A program made the position numbers and the translations under genes. The notes beneath the pieces are model-generated. The model did not search any database. It had not been told where the DNA came from and saw only the letters and a list, made by a program, of their open reading frames with translations. From the NCBI GenBank assembly GCA_002362155.1, contig DETN01000078.1, positions 1-9,971 of the forward strand: a stretch of 9,971 nt of DNA, given 5' to 3'. Position 1 is the stretch's first letter, and each line of letters begins with the position of its first letter. Positions 5,566-9,971 of this stretch are shown here, piece after piece. Source of the stretch: Lachnospiraceae bacterium UBA3287. Lineage in GTDB: Bacteria; Bacillota; Clostridia; Lachnospirales; Lachnospiraceae.

Positions 5566-5580
5566 CGGGAGTGATAATCA

Positions 5581-6975
5581 ATGAAAGAGAAAAATACAAT
5601 CGGTATGCAGATCGCGGGATTTTTCAAATGGATCGGCGCGGATCTGAAGGACATCGGGACCACCTTCGCCGGAGGAGATTTCAGGACCCGTATTTCCTAT
5701 ATCATTATGGGCTTTGGCCAGCTCCTCCGGGGACAGTGGGTCCGCGGCCTTTCCATGCTGGCCTGTGAAGCCGGCCTTCTGTACTTTATTTTCGGCTTCG
5801 GCATGCAGTATCTGAAGGACTTCGGAACGCTGGGAACCTCCGGCAGAGGCTTCAATCCCGACGGCACGGTCTCCTACGGGGACAACTCCTTCTTCATCCT
5901 GCTCTACAGCCTTCTGTCCATCTTTGCCATCCTGGCCCTGATTCTCCTCTGGAGGATCAACCTCTATCAGAACAAAGAGGCCCAGCATCTCCTGGCCATG
6001 GGGAAAAGACTTCCCTCCAACGGACAGGACCTGCATTCCCTCTTGGACCACAACTTCGACAAGACCCTGCTGGCACTTCCCTGCCTGGGCATCTTCGTCT
6101 TCACGGTACTGCCGATCTTCTTCATGATCTGCGTTGCCTTTACCAACTATGACTACAACCACCAGCCTCCGTCACAGCTCTTTACCTGGGTGGGACTGGA
6201 GAACTTCAGGAACCTCTTCTCCACCGGAGGAGAGGGTTACGGATCCACCTTCTTCACCGTACTGACCTGGACCCTGGTCTGGTCCTTCTTCGCCACCTTC
6301 CTCAACTATTTCCTGGGCATGGCGGTGGCCATTCTGATCAACCAGAAGGGCATCAGGTTCAAAAAGCTCTGGAGGACCATCCTGGTCATGACCATAGCGG
6401 TCCCTCAGTTCGTATCCCTTCTGTATGTGGGCAAGATGTTCGCGGCGGACGGCCTGGTCAACTCCTACCTGATCAAGTGGGGCCTGATCTCAAGAGCCAT
6501 TCCCTTCTGGACCAATCCCCTTTATTCACGGATCCTGATCATCGTGATCAACCTCTGGGTGGGCATTCCCTACATCATGCTGATCGCCACGGGACTTCTG
6601 ATGAACATCCCCGAAGACCTCTACGAGAGCGCAAAGATCGACGGCGCCAACGCCTTCCAGATGTTCTTCTCCATTACCCTGCCCTACATGCTCTTCGTCA
6701 CGGGACCTTTCCTGCTGACCCAGTTCATCGGCAACCTGAACAACTTCAACGTCATCTTCCTGCTGACCCAGGGCAAGCCCCAGTCCATGAACTTAAAGGG
6801 CGGGGCCGGCTATACCGACCTGCTGGTCACATGGCTCTATAAGATGACGGTCAACGACACCAACTACAAGACCGCAGCTGTCATCGGTATCATGGTATTC
6901 ATCGTTACCGCCGTGATCTCTCTGGTGGTATACAATGTTCTGCCGTCCGTCAAAGATGAGGAGGGATTCCAGTAA
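5581..6975 (+). CDS. Sugar ABC transporter permease, MalF-like
   Basis: The product is 464 aa. It is an integral membrane protein with about eight hydrophobic segments, near 38-75, 103-124, 164-187, 224-253, 266-288, 315-340, 366-385 and 430-453. The cytoplasmic EAA loop that contacts the ATPase is seen at about 346-370 (EDLYESAKIDGANAFQMFFS, then ITLP). The segment FDKTLLALPCLGIFVFTVLPIFF, near 159-181, is typical of the Firmicutes maltodextrin (MdxF/MalF) branch of CUT1 permeases. The extra N-terminal 150 residues with additional hydrophobic segments also fit MalF-type proteins. The ATG at 5581 has GGGAG nine nt upstream. It is separated from the binding-protein gene by a 207-bp structured gap and overlaps the next permease gene by one base. 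It forms the channel together with that permease. Confidence 0.93.
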   Translation: MKEKNTIGMQIAGFFKWIGADLKDIGTTFAGGDFRTRISYIIMGFGQLLRGQWVRGLSMLACEAGLLYFIFGFGMQYLKDFGTLGTSGRGFNPDGTVSYGDNSFFILLYSLLSIFAILALILLWRINLYQNKEAQHLLAMGKRLPSNGQDLHSLLDHNFDKTLLALPCLGIFVFTVLPIFFMICVAFTNYDYNHQPPSQLFTWVGLENFRNLFSTGGEGYGSTFFTVLTWTLVWSFFATFLNYFLGMAVAILINQKGIRFKKLWRTILVMTIAVPQFVSLLYVGKMFAADGLVNSYLIKWGLISRAIPFWTNPLYSRILIIVINLWVGIPYIMLIATGLLMNIPEDLYESAKIDGANAFQMFFSITLPYMLFVTGPFLLTQFIGNLNNFNVIFLLTQGKPQSMNLKGGAGYTDLLVTWLYKMTVNDTNYKTAAVIGIMVFIVTAVISLVVYNVLPSVKDEEGFQ

Positions 6976-7826
6976 TGACACACAAGAAAAGAGTCGGACT
7001 TACCATTTCCTATATCGTGCTGATCCTGATCAGCATTATCTGGCTGTTCCCCTTCTTCTGTCTGGTACTGCAGAGCTTCCGCTCCTACCAGTCGGAATTC
7101 GGCGGCATGGTCAACTATCTGGTGCCCAAGCACTTCTCCCTGGACTCCTATAAATTCCTGTTCTCGGAAGGGTGCCAGTTCACCAGATGGTATGCCAATA
7201 CCTTTATCATCGCCTGCTTCGTTTCCGTACTGCAGACCCTGGTGATCATCTTCGTATCCTACGCCCTGTCCAGAATGCGTTTCGCGGGCAGAAGGCTCCT
7301 GATGAACATCTGGCTGGTCCTGGGCATGTTCCCCGGTTTCCTGACCATGATCTGTCTGTATTTCCTGCTCAAGCAGCTGGGCCTGACCCAGGGCGGCGCG
7401 GTCCCCGGACTGATCCTGATCTATGTGGCTTCCTCCGGTATGGGCTACTATGTCTGCAAGGGCTACTTTGACACCATGCCCAAGGCTCTGGACGAGGCGG
7501 CCAGGATCGACGGCGCCACCCGCTTCCAGATCCTTTATCAGATGATCATTCCTCTTTCCAAGCCCATCATCATCTATACCATGCTGGTATCCTTCATGGC
7601 TCCCTGGTGCGACTTCGTATTCGCATCCTACGTGGCCTTCGGCAAGAGCGATTCCTACAACGTGGCGGTCGCCCTGCAGAGATGGGTATGGACCAATGAC
7701 TATCAGGGCTACTTCACCAGGTTCTGTGCAGGCGGCATCCTGGTAGCGGTTCCCGTTACCCTTCTGTTCATGTTCCTTCAGAAGTACTACGTCGAAGGTG
7801 TTACCGGAGGCGCAGTCAAAGGCTAA
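6975..7826 (+). CDS. Sugar ABC transporter permease, MalG-like
   Basis: The product is 283 aa, the normal length for MalG-type permeases. Six hydrophobic segments are visible near 10-31, 75-98, 109-131, 142-160, 196-215 and 252-268. The EAA loop is at about 169-195 (PKALDEAARIDGATRFQILY, then QMIIPLSKP). LSRMRFAGRRLLMNIWLVLGMFPGF and the PWCDFVFASYV stretch are characteristic of the MdxG/MalG branch. The ATG at 6975 shares its A with the last base of the preceding TAA, and GAGGAGGG lies 9 nt upstream inside the MalF-like gene, so translation is coupled. It pairs with the MalF-like protein to form the importer. No ATPase gene follows. Confidence 0.94.
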   Translation: MTHKKRVGLTISYIVLILISIIWLFPFFCLVLQSFRSYQSEFGGMVNYLVPKHFSLDSYKFLFSEGCQFTRWYANTFIIACFVSVLQTLVIIFVSYALSRMRFAGRRLLMNIWLVLGMFPGFLTMICLYFLLKQLGLTQGGAVPGLILIYVASSGMGYYVCKGYFDTMPKALDEAARIDGATRFQILYQMIIPLSKPIIIYTMLVSFMAPWCDFVFASYVAFGKSDSYNVAVALQRWVWTNDYQGYFTRFCAGGILVAVPVTLLFMFLQKYYVEGVTGGAVKG

Positions 7827-7879
7827 ACGAATTTATTCCCATGCTTTTCATGCGGCAGTAAAGGAAAGAGAGGTACTTT

Positions 7880-8899
7880 ATGGCCTCTAACATGACCATT
7901 GATGACATCGCATCTGCCCTGGGGGTATCCAAGACCACGGTCTCCCGGGCCATATCGGGCAAGGGCAGAATATCGGAGAAGACCAGGGAAAGGGTCAGGT
8001 CCTACATCGAAAAGCACAACTACAGACCCAGCAGCATGGCCAGGGGCCTGGCCCAGAGCCGTACCTTCAATATCTGCGTGACGCTTCCCGGAGAATACGG
8101 GGTAGTGGACCTGCCCTTTTTCAGAAAGTGCATTGCCGGCGTGGCACAGGTCACCGAAAGGGAGGGCTATGACATCATGCTCTCCGTGGTCAGCGGCAGC
8201 GACCTCACCGGCCTGCAGCGGATCGTAGAACACCGCAAGGCGGACGGGGTCATCCTGACCAGGACAATGACCAGGGACAGGGCGGTTTCCTATCTGAAAA
8301 AGAAAGGCTTCCCTTTTGTGGCCATCGGGGCTTCCGATGATCCTGACATAGTCTGTCTGGATCAGGATAACCTGAGAGGCTGCAGGGACCTGACGGGCCG
8401 CCTTCTTCAGTCCGGCATGAAACGGCTTGCCCTGATCGGAGGAGACGAGACCCATGTCATTACCGGTATCCGGAAAAGGGCCTTTGAAGAGGCCCACCGT
8501 GAGGCGGGCCTTGAACCGGACCCGGACCTGATGATCCTGGGAGTCCTGGACTCCGAAAAGGTGGATCTGGCGGTCCGCAGGTGTCTGGACCTGAAAGCGG
8601 ACTGCATCGTCTGCATGAGCGACCGCCTGGCCGGCAGCATCCTGGTGCGCTGCAGCGCTCTGGGGATCCGGATCCCGGAGGATATAGGCATCGCTTCCTG
8701 TTACGGGAGCTCCCTTTTAGAGAGCGCCTCTCCCCGGATCACATCGGTCTATTTTAACGAGGACGCCCTGGGAGCGGAGGCAGCTTCCCTTCTGTTTCGG
8801 ATGATCGGGGGAGAAAAGGTAAAGGGAAAGATCCTGGAGGGCTATACCATCCGTATGGAAAAGAGCACGCAGATGCCTGACAGGGACGGGGGCCTGTGA
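7880..8899 (+). CDS. LacI-family transcriptional regulator (LacI-2)
   Basis: The product is 339 aa, the usual family length. A clear N-terminal helix-turn-helix is at about 5-27 (MTIDDIASALGVSKTTVSRA and following), and the canonical hinge helix SSMARGLAQSRT is at 51-62, so this paralogue has the full DNA-binding and minor-groove apparatus. The sensor domain (about 64-325) contains ADGVILTRT, MKRLALIGGDE and IPEDIGIASCYGSSLLE segments at the expected positions. It is 53 bp downstream of the MalG-like gene with no terminator between, so it is probably the last gene of the transporter operon and regulates it in a feedback loop. The ATG at 7880 follows a GAGAGG site at about 7 nt; an alternative ATG four codons later is less well placed. 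It is quite distinct from LacI-1 in sequence. The effector is unknown. Confidence 0.93.
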   Translation: MASNMTIDDIASALGVSKTTVSRAISGKGRISEKTRERVRSYIEKHNYRPSSMARGLAQSRTFNICVTLPGEYGVVDLPFFRKCIAGVAQVTEREGYDIMLSVVSGSDLTGLQRIVEHRKADGVILTRTMTRDRAVSYLKKKGFPFVAIGASDDPDIVCLDQDNLRGCRDLTGRLLQSGMKRLALIGGDETHVITGIRKRAFEEAHREAGLEPDPDLMILGVLDSEKVDLAVRRCLDLKADCIVCMSDRLAGSILVRCSALGIRIPEDIGIASCYGSSLLESASPRITSVYFNEDALGAEAASLLFRMIGGEKVKGKILEGYTIRMEKSTQMPDRDGGL

Positions 8900-8924
8900 G
8901 AAGGGTCTGCCCGGCGATTATAAC
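8896..8924 (+). promoter_or_regulatory. Candidate promoter of the GH35 gene overlapping the lacI-2 stop codon
   Basis: GTGAGA (8896-8901, four of six) and TATAAC (8919-8924, five of six) are separated by exactly 17 bp. If used, transcripts would start near 8931 and carry both hairpins that precede the GH35 gene. The match is suggestive only. Confidence 0.35.
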
Positions 8925-8949
8925 TTTATTTTCATTTGCATTTGCCTGT

Positions 8950-8983
8950 TCTTCCCTGCAGCGGCTCTCTGCTGCAGGGAAGA
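8950..8983 (+). repeat. Perfect hairpin in the lacI-2/GH35 gap
   Basis: The arms 8950-8962 and 8971-8983 pair over 13 bp without mismatch around an 8-nt loop. No T run follows, so it is not itself a standard terminator. It ends seven bases before the next, terminator-like hairpin, and the two together form a tandem structured leader or trailer. Confidence 0.7.
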
Positions 8984-8990
8984 GCTGTAG

Positions 8991-9027
8991 ACCGCCATGG
9001 GCCCTCCGGGCCCATGGCAGGTTTTTT
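8991..9027 (+). terminator. Rho-independent terminator (possible attenuator) before the GH35 gene
   Basis: GCCATGGGCCC (8994-9004) and GGGCCCATGGC (9008-9018) form a perfect 11-bp GC-rich stem with a 3-nt loop, followed within three bases by six T (9022-9027). This is a textbook intrinsic terminator for the transporter-lacI-2 operon. Only 33 bp remain before the GH35 start codon, too little for an ordinary promoter, so it may instead be a conditional attenuator in the GH35 leader. Confidence 0.85.
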
Positions 9028-9060
9028 AAGAAGAAAAAGCCTGCGGGAGACGGAAAAAAC

Positions 9061-9971
9061 ATGGAGATCACAAAGGATACGAAACTGTCGTTTAACGAGA
9101 AATACCTGACGGCGGACGGAAGGCCCTGGTTCCCCGTCATGGGCGAGATCCACTACAGCAGGGTCAGGAAAGAGGACTGGGAAAGAGAGCTTCTGAAGAT
9201 GAAGGCAGGGGGCGTGGACATCGTCTCCGCCTATACCATCTGGATCCACCATGAGGAGGAGAGAGGGGTATGGGACTTTGAAGGCTGCAGGGACCTGGGC
9301 GCCTTCGTGAGGACCGTGGGAAAATGCGGCCTCAAGATGTTCCTTCGGATCGGGCCCTGGGCCCACGGCGAAGTCAGAAACGGCGGCTTTCCCGACTGGC
9401 TCATGGAGCTGGAGCGGGAAGGAAAGCTCAGGACCCGGACAAACGACCCCGCCTACATGGAGATCGTCAGAGGCTTCTATGAAAGGATCTTCCGGGAAGT
9501 GGAAGGGCTCTTTATGAAGGACGGGGGCCCCATCATCGGCGTCCAGATCGAGAACGAGTACGGCCACTGCGGCGGCCTGACCGGAGAAGAGGGCGAAAGG
9601 CACATGAAGGCCCTTCTCGCCATGGCAAAGGAGACCGGCTTTGATGTTCCTCTCTATACGGCCACCGGCTGGGGCGGGGCGGTGACGGGCGGCATGCTGC
9701 CTGTCATGGGCGGCTACTGCGAAGCACCCTGGGACCAGCGCCTGACAGAAATAGAGCCCAGCGGCAACTATATCTTCACAGAGGAGCGCAACGACCACGC
9801 CATCGGCTCGGACCACGGGATCGGCGAAGGCATCACCTTCGATATGAAGGCCTTCCCCTATCTGACGGCGGAGCTGGGAGGGGGCCTGCAGGTCACAAGG
9901 CACAGAAGGCCTGTGGCCACGGGCAGGGATACGGAGGCCATGAGCCTTGTCAAGCTGGGCAGCGGCTGCAA
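9061..9971 (+). CDS. Glycoside hydrolase family 35 enzyme (beta-galactosidase family), 3' end outside window
   Basis: The frame is open from ATG 9061 to the window edge, giving 303 visible residues. It has no signal peptide and so is probably cytoplasmic. The GH35 barrel signature is clear: GEIHYSRVRKEDWERELLKMKAGG (28-51), WIHHEEERGVWDFEG (61-75), FLRIGPWAHGEVRNGGFPDWL (94-114) and QIENEYG (162-168), in which Glu166 is the predicted acid/base. Glu271 in LTAELGGG (268-275) is the likely nucleophile by position, although the surrounding sequence differs from the usual GH35 nucleophile context. The family is retaining and removes terminal beta-linked galactose; some members act on other beta-glycosides. 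A GGGAG site lies 11 nt upstream of the ATG. Position directly after the transporter operon suggests that it digests the imported oligosaccharide. The C-terminal domains cannot be seen. Confidence 0.9.
   Translation, partial: MEITKDTKLSFNEKYLTADGRPWFPVMGEIHYSRVRKEDWERELLKMKAGGVDIVSAYTIWIHHEEERGVWDFEGCRDLGAFVRTVGKCGLKMFLRIGPWAHGEVRNGGFPDWLMELEREGKLRTRTNDPAYMEIVRGFYERIFREVEGLFMKDGGPIIGVQIENEYGHCGGLTGEEGERHMKALLAMAKETGFDVPLYTATGWGGAVTGGMLPVMGGYCEAPWDQRLTEIEPSGNYIFTEERNDHAIGSDHGIGEGITFDMKAFPYLTAELGGGLQVTRHRRPVATGRDTEAMSLVKLGSGC

Noticed and set aside
5526..5768. A possible 80-codon ORF starting in the hairpin before the malF-like gene
   Set aside because: It overlaps the permease gene in another frame, starts inside the hairpin stem with a weak, distant GGGAG, and its product shows no recognisable features. 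A short leader peptide cannot be excluded.
7823..8497. A 224-residue open frame antisense to lacI-2
   Set aside because: It is a mirror frame of a certain LacI gene with no independent support.
8950..9027. A T-box, known riboswitch or PRD-type antiterminator site before the GH35 gene
   Set aside because: The leader is short and I see no T-box sequence, known aptamer core or clear alternative pairing; only the two simple hairpins are supported.
8932..9903. A 323-residue open frame antisense to the GH35 gene
   Set aside because: The sense strand encodes unmistakable GH35 motifs, and the antisense frame runs through the terminator hairpins.

Overview
The window looks like chromosomal DNA from a G+C-rich member of the Clostridia, most likely a gut or rumen Lachnospiraceae. 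This is inferred from strong GGAGG-type ribosome binding sites, short intergenic gaps, lipoprotein-type solute-binding proteins, and LacI regulators and MalF/MalG permeases of the Firmicutes type. The species cannot be named from the sequence. I see no phage, insertion sequence, CRISPR array, tRNA or rRNA.

Left part (1-1703): the 3' end of an RluA/RluD-type pseudouridine synthase gene (+) converges on a gene (-) for a secreted lipoprotein with a ComEC-like metallo-beta-lactamase fold. A strong hairpin at 647-703 probably terminates transcription from both sides.

Middle and right part (1819-9971): a carbohydrate-uptake and utilisation locus. Leftward runs a two-gene operon, a LacI-family regulator (LacI-1, 2577-3665) followed after 14 bp by an alpha/beta-hydrolase or esterase that starts with GTG (1819-2562). 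Rightward run a MalE-like binding lipoprotein, MalF-like and MalG-like permeases, and a second LacI-family regulator (LacI-2). A GH35 glycosidase (beta-galactosidase family) follows and is cut by the window edge. No ATPase gene is present, so the importer probably uses a shared MsmX/MsiK-type ATPase encoded elsewhere. The likely logic is import of an oligosaccharide, possibly acylated and possibly galactose-containing, with intracellular de-esterification and hydrolysis.

The densest non-coding information is in the 415-bp divergent region 3666-4080. It holds one leftward and two rightward candidate promoters. It also holds two classes of LacI-type operator-like sites: a TTTCGTRAA set around the first rightward promoter, and a pair of GCAACCGRTTGC-like sites 95 bp apart around the second. 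Two operator classes and two LacI proteins suggest dual control. Structured RNA is also likely between the binding-protein and MalF genes and in front of the GH35 gene, where an intrinsic terminator sits only 33 bp before the start codon. Overall this is a recognisable sugar locus with unusually layered regulation. I found no evidence of a wholly new type of system.
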